10,602 nucleotides of DNA from an uncultured Oscillibacter sp. (GCF_910584465.1 NZ_CAJUBK010000071.1:1-10602); one strand, 5' to 3'. Shown: positions 1 through 6,496, counted from the first letter of the stretch. Notes: generated from the letters alone by a model not told the origin. Made by a program: numbers and translations.

Positions 1-684
1 ATGGTGTTCTACGGCGCCATGATCTCCGAGGGCATCATCGCCCTGATCTGGGCCGCCGCGGGCTGCTCCATCTACGAGGGCGCGGAGCTGCTGGGCATGG
101 GCGCCGGCGGCCCCACCGCCGTGTACGACATCTGCCAGAAGACCATGGGCTCCTTCGGCATGATCCTGGCCATGCTGGGCGTCATCGCCTGCCCCATCAC
201 CTCCGGCGACACAGCCTTCCGTTCCGCCCGGCTGACCCTGGCCGACTGGCTGAAGATCGACCAGAAGTCCTACGCCAACCGCCTGAAGCTCTGCGTGCCC
301 GTGCTGGCCGTGGGCGCGATCCTGGGCATCGGCAACGCCCTGGGCAAGATCGACTACAACGTGATCTGGCGTTACTTCAGTTGGAGCAACCAGACCCTGG
401 CCATGATCGTCCTCTGGGCCGCCAGCATGTACCTGTTCCAGCAGAAGAAGAACTACTGGATCACCGCCATCCCCGCCACGTTCATGAGCGCCGTGTCCTG
501 CACCTACTTCATCCTGGGCGAGGAGTGCCTGGGCCAGCTGCTCAACAAGCACGAGGTGGTGGACGGTGCCCGGAAGCTGGTGGCCTACAACACCGCCCTG
601 GCCTATCCCGTAGGCATCGTTTTCGCTGCGGCGCTGCTGTTCATCTTCATCCGCGCTACCAAGAAGCAGTCTGTGAAGGTCTGA
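1..684 (+). CDS. cstA: CstA-family carbon starvation / peptide transporter, C-terminal part (5' end outside window)
   Basis: C-terminal 227 residues of a CstA-family inner-membrane transporter, a family linked to peptide or pyruvate uptake on nutrient limitation. Recognisable signatures are FYGAMISEGIIALIWAAAG at residues 3-21, the SGDTAFRSARL segment near residue 68, and the FSWSNQTLA motif near residue 126. About six hydrophobic segments are visible (roughly residues 6-24, 49-66, 96-113, 130-146, 154-173 and 197-220), and the tail is basic (RATKKQSVKV). The family is usually far longer than 227 residues, and the visible part begins inside a conserved motif. The ATG at base 1 is therefore an internal methionine, and the gene continues upstream. 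The exact substrate cannot be told. It is followed after 38 bases by a strong hairpin, so it probably ends its own transcript. Confidence 0.9.
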   Translation: MVFYGAMISEGIIALIWAAAGCSIYEGAELLGMGAGGPTAVYDICQKTMGSFGMILAMLGVIACPITSGDTAFRSARLTLADWLKIDQKSYANRLKLCVPVLAVGAILGIGNALGKIDYNVIWRYFSWSNQTLAMIVLWAASMYLFQQKKNYWITAIPATFMSAVSCTYFILGEECLGQLLNKHEVVDGARKLVAYNTALAYPVGIVFAAALLFIFIRATKKQSVKV

Positions 685-722
685 CTCTCCCTCACCCGGC
701 CGGCTGTTTTTCGAGTAGATCA

Positions 723-756
723 CCGTCAGCCGCTGCCCAAGGACAGCGGCTGACGG
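723..756 (+). terminator. 13-bp perfect hairpin between cstA and the next gene, possible terminator
   Basis: Bases 723-735 and 744-756 are perfect inverted repeats (CCGTCAGCCGCTG and its complement) around an 8-base loop. The following bases are CCTGCTTTAA, so only a short, weak T-run follows. It lies 38 bases after the cstA stop and 21 bases before the next start codon. It could be a weak terminator, a 3'-end stabiliser for cstA mRNA, or an attenuator partly separating the two genes. The pairing is seen directly; the role is inferred. Confidence 0.55.
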
Positions 757-777
757 CCTGCTTTAAGGAGTGATACC

Positions 778-1785
778 ATGATCGTCAAACCAATCCCGCT
801 GGGGCGCGAGATCCTGGACCAGGCCGAGCTTATGGAGGACCGTAAGTCCTGCCGCCGGTTCGGCCCCTGCGGCGTGGGGCGGAAGGCCCTCTATTTAAAT
901 AGCTTTTACCTGGATTGCCGTTACTACCTGCCCTTTGCGGGGATCAGCCGTGTTTTCAAGCGGGTGGCCATGAGCTCCGGCGGCTTTTCCCACAAGGGCG
1001 TCTTCGCGTCGATCCCCTACCTAGTGGTGGAATACGACGGCGGGAAGCAGAAGCAGTGCAATTTCAAATATGAGGACCAAGTGGACCAGCTGCTGGAGTA
1101 CCTCTCCAAGGCCCGGCCCAGCCTGCCCCTGCACAGCGCCGAAGCGGAGGAACGCCTTGCTAAGCGGGAGAAGGAGCGGGCCGCCCGGGTCCTGCCGGAG
1201 CTCTCCGAGGAGGCTCGGCGAAGCGTCAAGCTCCTCCAAAAGGCGGAGGCGTTCCTGGAGGAGCGCCCAGACCTGACCGGGAATCTGAGCCGGTCCGCCA
1301 GGGAAAAGCGGGCGTACCTGCGCAGCAAGTCCAGCTATCGCTATGTCGCCCTGGCGGTGATGGCGGCGGGACTGCTGGCCTTGGTCTACGGGCTTTACGC
1401 CCTGACGAAGGGCGCGGACACGGCGCTGTATTTCCTGCTGTTCGGCCTGGCGGCGCTGTTCATGTTTTCCGGGGCCAACGTGCTGCCCACCTCCCGGAAC
1501 AACCGGAAAGCGGTGATGGGCCGGGTGGAAAAGGCCCAAAGGGGTATGGATGCTTATCTGCAGGGGTTTCCGAAGTTCCCCCTGCCACCCCGCTACGCCC
1601 ACCCGGTGGTCCTCCGGCGGATGCGTCGGGCCATCGAAGAGGGTCGGGCGGAAACGCCCGAAGAGGCGCTGGAAACCGTCAAGCGGAATCTGAAAGCGCT
1701 GAACTCCAGCGTGGAGGTGGACCAGGAGGAGTACGACGAGGTCGTGGAGATCAAACCGATGTTTTTAAATGAGGATTACCTGTGA
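778..1785 (+). CDS. Uncharacterised protein with two central membrane segments
   Basis: A 335-residue protein I do not recognise. The ATG is preceded by TAAGGAG at a suitable distance. Residues 1-105 look like a soluble beta-rich domain (FYLDCRYYLPFAGISRVFKR, then YLVVEYDGGK), loosely like a small PH-type fold; this is a guess. Residues 120-182 are highly charged and helical, probably coiled coil (EAEERLAKREKERAAR). Two hydrophobic helices follow, about 188-209 and 215-236, separated by a short KGAD turn, so N and C termini should face the same side. Residues 240-335 are again charged and helical and end in an acidic patch (VDQEEYDEVVEIKP). No catalytic motif is seen. Codon use matches the neighbours, so it looks like a native gene rather than a recent arrival. 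It is followed by a long non-coding stretch and has no evident link to the sugar locus. Confidence 0.8.
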   Translation: MIVKPIPLGREILDQAELMEDRKSCRRFGPCGVGRKALYLNSFYLDCRYYLPFAGISRVFKRVAMSSGGFSHKGVFASIPYLVVEYDGGKQKQCNFKYEDQVDQLLEYLSKARPSLPLHSAEAEERLAKREKERAARVLPELSEEARRSVKLLQKAEAFLEERPDLTGNLSRSAREKRAYLRSKSSYRYVALAVMAAGLLALVYGLYALTKGADTALYFLLFGLAALFMFSGANVLPTSRNNRKAVMGRVEKAQRGMDAYLQGFPKFPLPPRYAHPVVLRRMRRAIEEGRAETPEEALETVKRNLKALNSSVEVDQEEYDEVVEIKPMFLNEDYL

Positions 1786-2000
1786 GATCCGTGCTGGAGG
1801 GAATCCGGGACCGTTTTGACCCATAACTTGACCCAGGACAGGAAATTTTGCAGTGGAAATAACGGAGAGAACCGTACAAAAGATGCTTGGATCCCTGAGC
1901 GAACAGTTCTGAATGGAGTGGAAAGCATTTGTTTTATGCCCTCAGACAAGCTACGGACCAGAAGGCCGGGGGGCGAATCCCTCAGGGCGTACCAGGATAA

Positions 2001-2060
2001 GTTGACAAACCCAAGGGCCTGAAAGTGCCTGTCTGCAAGGGTTTGTCAACTTTTCATTTT
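2001..2060 (+). terminator. Likely intrinsic terminator, 12-bp inverted repeat with T-rich tail
   Basis: GTTGACAAACCC at 2001-2012 pairs perfectly with GGGTTTGTCAAC at 2039-2050. It is followed by TTTTCATTTT at 2051-2060. The 26-base loop contains a short direct repeat GCCTG-AAAGT-GCCTG and may fold further. The T-rich tail on the + side fits termination of transcripts coming from the membrane-protein gene that ends 215 bases upstream. A long loop is unusual for a terminator, so a small repeated element with paired ends is an alternative. Confidence 0.6.
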
Positions 2061-2140
2061 ACTCACAGATATAGCTCGATCCTCAAAAATGCATATAGAG
2101 AGACCGAACTCCCTACCAAGTAAATATCTTCATAGAATTC

Positions 2141-2164
2141 GGCGCAGCCTTTTGAGGCTGCGCC
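2141..2164. other. 10-bp perfect hairpin upstream of the ATPase remnant
   Basis: GGCGCAGCCT at 2141-2150 and AGGCTGCGCC at 2155-2164 pair perfectly around the loop TTTG. The next bases on the + strand are TTCTGCTATCTTG, so only a poor T-run follows. It is GC-rich in an AT-richer setting and sits 43 bases upstream of the ATG at 2208. It may be a weak terminator or a leader structure of the lost gene. Confidence 0.45.
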
Positions 2165-2207
2165 TTCTGCTATCTTGTAATTGAAATCAAGGGAGGGATA
2201 TGTTACC

Positions 2208-2698
2208 ATGGAGCTGACAAAAAGCAAGCAAATCCGGGCCGGGCTCCAATTGTACTTACCGGAGAAAACGGGGTAAGAAAAGCGACTATACTTGAAACGT
2301 TGTCGACTTCCCTCGATCGTGGTATAATAAAAATATCTGAATATATCGATCATATCGCGGATGGTGTGCCGTATACCATTACGCAAACACCAGATGCCGA
2401 TCCTCGACTTGGATCTCATCCTCGCAAAAATAGATCAGACGGAACTGCTCAAGTGATCCGCTCCGATCGCAACAACAGTCCACGATCGATAGACCCTGAC
2501 CGAGCCGATCTATGTCGTTGCGGTCTTTCGTCTCCAAAGACAAGATCAGGATCTAAGACGCAAAAGATGATATCTGCAACAACTCAGCAGCTGGATCTTA
2601 AGAAAATATGAAACCGATCCAAAAAATGATCTCACATCCGTCGAACGATCGATCGTTCAAGCTGCTCAAATGATCGTCGCAGCCCATCCTGAGTATGG
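2208..2698 (+). pseudogene. Decayed P-loop ATPase gene (AAA/ABC-like N-terminus), frameshifted and with stops
   Basis: An ATG at 2208 has a GGGAGG ribosome site at 2191-2196 and reads MELTKSKQIRA. A 5-base tandem duplication (CCGGG at 2234-2238 and 2239-2243) then throws the frame. Removing one copy restores PIVLTGENGVRKATILETLS, a typical start of a P-loop ATPase. The Walker A motif is damaged: GENGVRKAT where GxxxxGK(S/T) is expected, with R for the last G and A for S/T. A second frame change lies near 2380-2400. The next frame continues with plausible protein (DLDLILAKIDQTELLK; later KYETDPKNDLTSVERSIVQA) but has stops at 2454, 2490 and 2568. Similarity stops near 2698, where the sequence switches to a different gene remnant. 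The island is AT-richer than its surroundings (hand count 23/60 GC at 2581-2640 against 42/60 at 2701-2760), suggesting foreign origin. The family beyond 'P-loop ATPase' cannot be named. Confidence 0.6.
2300..2328 (+). promoter_or_regulatory. Promoter-like boxes inside the ATPase remnant
   Basis: TTGTCG at 2300-2305 and a perfect TATAAT at 2323-2328 are separated by 17 bases, the ideal spacing for a housekeeping sigma factor. They lie within degenerated coding sequence and may be chance, as AT-rich DNA often produces such matches. If active, this promoter would send a long leader transcript through the two remnants towards the histidine kinase at 3080, for which no other clear promoter was seen. 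Confidence 0.3.
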
Positions 2699-3019
2699 AC
2701 TATCGAGGAAGATCCCACCGCCGCCGCCATGTCTCCGGCAGTGGAGAGCGGCCGGTCCGGCCACCTGCACGTCTGTGGATCCAACCGGGGCCTTCCCGGT
2801 CTGACCGGGGCGGACACGGACTGGCGCGCCCTGCTGGGCGCCCTGAGGAAGACCGGCTGCGGCGGAGCCGTGACGATGGGGCCCATGGCGCTGCGGCCCG
2901 CCCCCAGCCCGGCCAAATCCCGGATCTGGCGGGCCATGATGCCGGACGGTCCGCCGGAGGCCCTCCTGCGCTGCACCTCCACCGGCGTGCCGTCCCTTCG
3001 TGAGGCCATGCGTGGCTGA
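2699..3019 (+). pseudogene. C-terminal stump of a sugar epimerase/isomerase (TIM-barrel, tagatose/psicose 3-epimerase-like)
   Basis: From about 2699 the frame reads TIEEDPTAAAMSP, then HLHVCGSNRGLPG, then DTDWRALLGALRKTGCGG and SRIWRAMMPD. This order matches the C-terminal part of the xylose-isomerase-like TIM-barrel family that includes D-tagatose and D-psicose 3-epimerases: an NIEE segment carrying a metal-binding Glu, a GHxHxxxxxRGxPG loop, then W-x-x-(I/L/V)-x-x-(A/x)-L-R-x-x-G-Y-x-G. The normal final E of the last strand appears lost (AVTMGPM). Only about 105 codons remain of an enzyme that is usually near 280-300 residues. A stop at 2690-2692 precedes the stump, and the sequence before 2699 belongs to the ATPase remnant, so the catalytic N-terminal half is gone. 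The ATG at 2729 could start a 96-residue peptide but lacks a convincing ribosome site. GC and codon style match the local genes, so the original gene was probably native to the sugar locus. Confidence 0.6.
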
Positions 3020-3079
3020 AAGTCCCCGCCACGGAGCCCGGGCGGCGGAGAGATCAGGATAGCGGAGGTCCTCTCTATC

Positions 3080-4534
3080 ATGTGGAAACGACTCGTACAA
3101 AAATGGAACCACATCTCGATCCGTGCCAAGAGCACCTTCCTGATGGGGAGCATGCTGACCATGACCTGGCTCCTGGTGCTGATGGTGACGCTCCGGCTCC
3201 ACGATTTCAGCGGGGCCTCCAGCATCATCATGAACGACTATATCGACATCACCGGGTTCCTGGACGCGTTCTCCGCGGAGAACGTGGCGCTGGAAGCCTA
3301 CATCCGCCCCGTCTCCACGGAGCAGACCCGGGAAGAATACCTCTGCGCCATCGAGGAGGCGGACCGCAGGCTGCTGGAGCTGCGGCCAAGCAGGACCGAG
3401 GACCAGCGGCAGGAATACATGCTGAAGCAGGCCATCTGCAACGCCATGGAGTATTACCGCCAGTCCCAGGCGGCCTTCCTGGAGCTGGGGCCGGAGGAGG
3501 ACCTCATCCCGCCCTACCTCTCCCTGAAGACCCAGGCGGCTTACATCGACGGCTATACCCGGGACCTGCTCCACAGCCGCAACGTCCAGGGCGGGGCGCA
3601 GTGGCACGAGATCGAGGAGTGCAACCGGCAAAACAGCCGGCGGTTCATGGCCTTCCTCCTGATCACGACGGTGGTCGTGATCTTGATCGTGGCGGTCTTC
3701 AACCGCAGCGTCCTCCGCCCCCTGGCGGCCCTGGGGTGGGCGGCGGACCAGATCCGGGAGGGCCGCTACGACGCGCCGCCGCTGAACGTGAAGAGCGGCG
3801 ATGAGATCGGCCGGACCGCCCACTCCTTCAACCTGATGCAAAAGGAGATCCGCCGGACGATCCACGCCCTGGAGCAGCAGTCCGAGATGGAGCGGCACCT
3901 GCTGGAAAAAGAGGTGGAGGCCGCCCAGATGCAGAGGAAGCTGCAGGAGATCCGCTTCGCCCAGCTCCAGAGCCAGATCAAGCCCCATTTCCTCTTCAAC
4001 ACCCTGAGCACCATCGCCGCCCTGGCCCGGGAGGAGGACGCTCCCCTGTCGGAAAACCTGATCCTCCGGCTCTCCAGCTTCTTCCGCTACTCCCTGGAGA
4101 GCGGCGAGGCCATCGTGACCCTGGGCCGGGAGCTCCAGCTGCTCCAGGACTACATCGAGCTCCAGGAGACCCGGTATGGGGACCGGATCATCTTCGAGGT
4201 CATGGCGGACCCGGCGCTGAACGGCACGGAGGTCCCCAAGTTCATCCTCCAGCCCCTGGTGGAAAATTCCATCGTCCACGGGCTGCGGGAGCGCTCCGAA
4301 CCCGGCCGGGTCCGGGTCCGGACCCGGCGGACCCGGCGGGGGATCACGATCACCGTCACGGACAACGGATGCGGCTTCGATGCCAGCCGCCCCTTGGGCG
4401 GGCAGCGCCAGTCCGTGGGCATCGCGAACATCTCGGAGCGGATGCGCCTGAACGGCGGGCGTGTGGACGTGTTCAGCATGGTGGGCGTCGGGACATGCGT
4501 CAAGATCTTGGTAGGGGGCGAGGACAGTGATTAA
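3080..4534 (+). CDS. Membrane sensor histidine kinase, YesM/LytS-type (HPK7-like)
   Basis: 484 residues. Start ATG has GGAGGT at 3064-3069. First membrane helix about residues 19-40, a mostly helical extracellular sensor region about 41-188, and a second helix about 189-208. A HAMP linker follows to about 262, then a coiled coil (EMERHLLEKEVEAAQMQRKL). The His_kinase domain has the phospho-accepting His303 in QIKPHFLFNTL, followed by LSSFFRYSLE. The HATPase domain has its N-box with Asn396 (LVENSIVHGL), the DNGCGFD box at 428-434 and GIANISERM at 447-455. All key residues look intact. It should phosphorylate the regulator encoded next, with which it overlaps by 8 bases. In Firmicutes such pairs often sense extracellular sugars or binding-protein complexes and switch on adjacent transporters, so the TRAP genes downstream are the likely target. 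The true ligand is unknown. Confidence 0.93.
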   Translation: MWKRLVQKWNHISIRAKSTFLMGSMLTMTWLLVLMVTLRLHDFSGASSIIMNDYIDITGFLDAFSAENVALEAYIRPVSTEQTREEYLCAIEEADRRLLELRPSRTEDQRQEYMLKQAICNAMEYYRQSQAAFLELGPEEDLIPPYLSLKTQAAYIDGYTRDLLHSRNVQGGAQWHEIEECNRQNSRRFMAFLLITTVVVILIVAVFNRSVLRPLAALGWAADQIREGRYDAPPLNVKSGDEIGRTAHSFNLMQKEIRRTIHALEQQSEMERHLLEKEVEAAQMQRKLQEIRFAQLQSQIKPHFLFNTLSTIAALAREEDAPLSENLILRLSSFFRYSLESGEAIVTLGRELQLLQDYIELQETRYGDRIIFEVMADPALNGTEVPKFILQPLVENSIVHGLRERSEPGRVRVRTRRTRRGITITVTDNGCGFDASRPLGGQRQSVGIANISERMRLNGGRVDVFSMVGVGTCVKILVGGEDSD

Positions 4535-5246
4535 GATACTCGTGGTGGAGGACGAGCCCAAGAGCCGCGCGGCCATCGCGTCCCGCCTGCGCTCCGTCCT
4601 GGGGGAGGAGGTCATGGTGGAGACCGCCGAGGATGGGAACTCGGCCATCTCCAAGGCCCTGCAGGTGCGCCCGCAGATCGTCTTCATGGACATCGAGCTG
4701 CCGGCCAAGAACGGTCTGGAGGCGGCCGCCGTCATCAAGTGCCACCAGCCGGAGGTCCACATCGTGTTCCTGACGGCCTACGACCGGTTCGACTACGCGG
4801 TGAAGGCCCTGCGCTCCGGGGCGGAGGAGTACCTGCTCAAACCGGTCTCGGAGGCGGACCTCCGGGAGCTCCTCCAAAAATTCTTCGAGGTGGCCCCTCC
4901 CGTCCAGGCAGCCACCCCCTTCGAGACGGAGCTGAACGTCTGGGTCCGCCAGCACTACACCGAGGACATCTCCCTGGAGTCCGCGGCGGAGAGCATGGGC
5001 ATGAGCCCGTTCTATTTCTCCAGACAGGTCAAGGCCAACACCGGCAAGACGTTTTTAGAGTTCTTCACCGCCTACCGCATCGAGAAGGCCCAGCGCCGCC
5101 TGCGCTCCACCGATATGAGCGTCAGCGAGATCGGCCGGTCGGTGGGCTACCCGGATTCCAACTACTTCGCCAAAGCGTTCAAACGCGTGGTGGGCTGTAC
5201 GCCCTCCGTCTACAGGGCACAGGCAAAACAAGATGACCGATCGTAG
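4527..5246 (+). CDS. Response regulator, receiver plus AraC-type DNA-binding domain (YesN-like)
   Basis: 239 residues starting at GTG 4527, which overlaps the kinase's last 8 bases; GGGGGCGAGG just upstream serves as ribosome site and the pair is probably translationally coupled. The receiver domain (1-120) has the acidic pocket Glu8-Asp9 in VVEDEP, phospho-accepting Asp55 in VFMDIELP, Thr83 and Lys105 (YLLKPV). The AraC/XylS domain (about 130-235) contains both helix-turn-helix units: ISLESAAESMGMSPFYFSR and, second, MSVSEIGRSVGYPDSNYFAK followed by the usual FKRVVGCTPSVYR. Unlike many longer YesN proteins there is little linker between domains. Once phosphorylated it probably binds direct repeats upstream of dctP; a candidate TTTACAC repeat lies at 5274-5291. 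The gene ends at the start of a terminator. Confidence 0.94.
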   Translation: MIKILVVEDEPKSRAAIASRLRSVLGEEVMVETAEDGNSAISKALQVRPQIVFMDIELPAKNGLEAAAVIKCHQPEVHIVFLTAYDRFDYAVKALRSGAEEYLLKPVSEADLRELLQKFFEVAPPVQAATPFETELNVWVRQHYTEDISLESAAESMGMSPFYFSRQVKANTGKTFLEFFTAYRIEKAQRRLRSTDMSVSEIGRSVGYPDSNYFAKAFKRVVGCTPSVYRAQAKQDDRS

Positions 5247-5276
5247 CGGGCCGGAGGGCCCGCTATTGTTCGTTTT
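5244..5276 (+). terminator. Intrinsic terminator of the two-component operon
   Basis: TAGCGGGCC at 5244-5252 pairs perfectly with GGCCCGCTA at 5257-5265 around loop GGAG, followed by TTGTTCGTTTT at 5266-5276. The left arm begins with the regulator's own TAG stop codon, so there is no 3' leader at all. This separates the regulator operon from the transporter operon. Confidence 0.85.
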
Positions 5277-5291
5277 ACACAAAATTTACAC
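5274..5291. promoter_or_regulatory. Tandem TTTACAC repeat, candidate response-regulator operator
   Basis: TTTACAC occurs at 5274-5280 and again at 5285-5291, a period of 11 bases or one helical turn. A related TTTACGA occurs at 5338-5344. The tandem copies lie 25 bases upstream of a -35-like box (5317). AraC-type activators commonly bind tandem direct repeats just upstream of -35, so this is a reasonable site for the adjacent regulator. Seen: the repeat. Inferred: the role. Confidence 0.35.
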
Positions 5292-5316
5292 GATCGAATT
5301 GATATATAACAAAAAA

Positions 5317-5345
5317 TTGACGGCGCGACAGCAAAACTTTACGAT
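5317..5345 (+). promoter_or_regulatory. Probable promoter of the TRAP transporter operon
   Basis: TTGACG at 5317-5322 and TACGAT at 5340-5345 are spaced by 17 bases. The region 5270-5400 is strongly AT-rich between GC-rich genes, as expected for a promoter. A rival -10 box, TATACT at 5368-5373, is closer to consensus but has only a poor -35 (TTCTTA at 5346-5351, spacing 16), the form expected of an activator-dependent promoter. Either could be used. Confidence 0.5.
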
Positions 5346-5426
5346 TTCTTAACAGGCTCCGGAGAATTATACTGAAAACAGGAACTGTCCTACGAAACAG
5401 AATTCAATATGGAGGATGAAGAAGAA

Positions 5427-6485
5427 ATGAAGAAACTGATCGCGTCTTTGCTGACGGCCCTGATGCTGCTGGGCCTGTGCGCCTGCGGCAGCACCCCCAG
5501 CGCCCCTTCCACTCCCGACACAGGCAGCGGCACCTCCGAGCCCGCTCCTTCCGACGCGGTGCCCAGCGGTGAAACGATGCTCCTCCGCCTGGCCAACAGC
5601 CACAACGCCGAGCACGTCACCAGCCAGGCCTGCCAGATGTTCGCCGACCTGGTGAGCGAGAAGACCGACGGCCGCATCACCATCGAGTGCCACTTCGCCA
5701 GCGAGCTGGGCGACGAGCGCTCCACCATCGAGCAGTGCCAGTTCGGCGGCCTGGACTTCACCCGCGTGGCCGCCGGCGCCTCCGCCGAGTTCAACCCCCT
5801 GATGAACGCCCTGCAGATGCCCTATGAGTACACCAGCGTGGACCACCTCTTCAAGGTCCTGGACGGCGAGATCGGCCAGGAGGTCTTCGAGGCTTTCAAA
5901 GCCAACAACCTGGTGGGCATCACCTATATCCATCCCGGCTCCCGGAACTTCTTCAACGCCAAGAAGGAGATCCGCACCCCCGCCGACATGGCCGGCATGA
6001 AGATCCGCGTCTCCGAGTCCGACCTGATGCTGGCCATGATGGACAGCCTGGGCGCCGCCGGCGTGGGCCTGCCTTTCAATGACACCTATTCCTCCATCCA
6101 GACCAGCGTCGTGGACGGCGCCGAGAACAACATGACCTCCTATATCGAGATGTCCTTCTGGGAGGTCGCCCCCTACTGGACCTATGACGGCCACACCTAT
6201 ATGCCCGACATGATCCTGGCCTCCAAGCAGACCATGGATAAGCTGTCCGCCGAGGACCAGCAGATCATCTTCGACTGCGCCAAGGAGGCGGAGGAGTGGC
6301 ACAAGGTCGCCTGGGAGGAGTCCGAGGCCAAGAACGCCAAGATCGCCGAGGAGAAGGGCTGCACCCTGACCACCCTGACCGACGAGGAGCTGAAGGCGTT
6401 CCAGGACGCCGTGGCCCCCATGTATGACAACTTCCTCAACGACGAGCAGAAAGCCATCGTGGAGCGCGTTCAGGCCCTGGGCTGA
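5427..6485 (+). CDS. dctP: TRAP transporter solute-binding lipoprotein, DctP family
   Basis: 352 residues. The ATG at 5427 is chosen over ATG 5409 because GGAGG (5411-5415) lies just before it and the protein then starts with a proper lipoprotein signal: MKK, a hydrophobic stretch, then LCAC with Cys20 as the lipidated residue. A Ser/Thr/Pro-rich linker (21-50) tethers the mature protein outside the cell membrane. The DctP fold follows. The segment GMKIRV carries Arg194, equivalent by position to the arginine that clamps the substrate carboxylate in SiaP-like proteins. VVDGAENN carries Asn234 of the second substrate-contacting motif. The intact clamp points to an organic acid or sugar acid as ligand; which one cannot be read from sequence. 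First gene of the transporter operon and followed by its own hairpin, so probably expressed above the membrane subunits. Confidence 0.93.
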   Translation: MKKLIASLLTALMLLGLCACGSTPSAPSTPDTGSGTSEPAPSDAVPSGETMLLRLANSHNAEHVTSQACQMFADLVSEKTDGRITIECHFASELGDERSTIEQCQFGGLDFTRVAAGASAEFNPLMNALQMPYEYTSVDHLFKVLDGEIGQEVFEAFKANNLVGITYIHPGSRNFFNAKKEIRTPADMAGMKIRVSESDLMLAMMDSLGAAGVGLPFNDTYSSIQTSVVDGAENNMTSYIEMSFWEVAPYWTYDGHTYMPDMILASKQTMDKLSAEDQQIIFDCAKEAEEWHKVAWEESEAKNAKIAEEKGCTLTTLTDEELKAFQDAVAPMYDNFLNDEQKAIVERVQALG

Positions 6486-6496
6486 TCTTACGCCGA

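Larger units (their letters stand above)
1786..2170. other. Gene-free stretch with two inverted repeats
   Basis: No convincing gene on either strand. The + strand frame from 1816 to 2022 (68 codons) has no good ribosome binding site and unconvincing composition. The - strand frame 2063-2419 runs through a hairpin and is antisense to a recognisable gene remnant. The stretch is clearly less GC-rich than the genes around it. It holds an 8-base direct repeat TTGACCCA (1816-1823 and 1828-1835, period 12), the terminator-like inverted repeat at 2001-2050, and a second hairpin at 2141-2164. It could be the worn remains of an older gene, but I could not identify one. Confidence 0.6.

Noticed and set aside
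1783..1827. GTG overlapping the stop of the membrane-protein gene, giving a 14-codon peptide
   Set aside because: No ribosome site, too short, and no continuation in another frame that I could recognise.
2063..2419. - strand frame of 118 codons
   Set aside because: Crosses a perfect hairpin, lacks a family pattern and is antisense to the ATPase remnant.
2300..2611. A 103-codon + strand frame as an intact small gene
   Set aside because: Its start lies inside the ATPase-like segment, no ribosome site precedes it, and recognisable protein continues in another frame after about 2394. It is part of a pseudogene.
2666..4762. Long - strand open frame (698 codons) opposite the kinase and regulator genes
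   Set aside because: It is antisense to two genes with complete domain signatures, its protein is rich in low-complexity Gly/Ala/Leu/Asp/His sequence, and GC-rich DNA routinely yields such frames.
5409..5429. Upstream ATG at 5409 as the dctP start
   Set aside because: It would put MEDEEE before the signal peptide and has no ribosome site; GGAGG at 5411-5415 serves the ATG at 5427.
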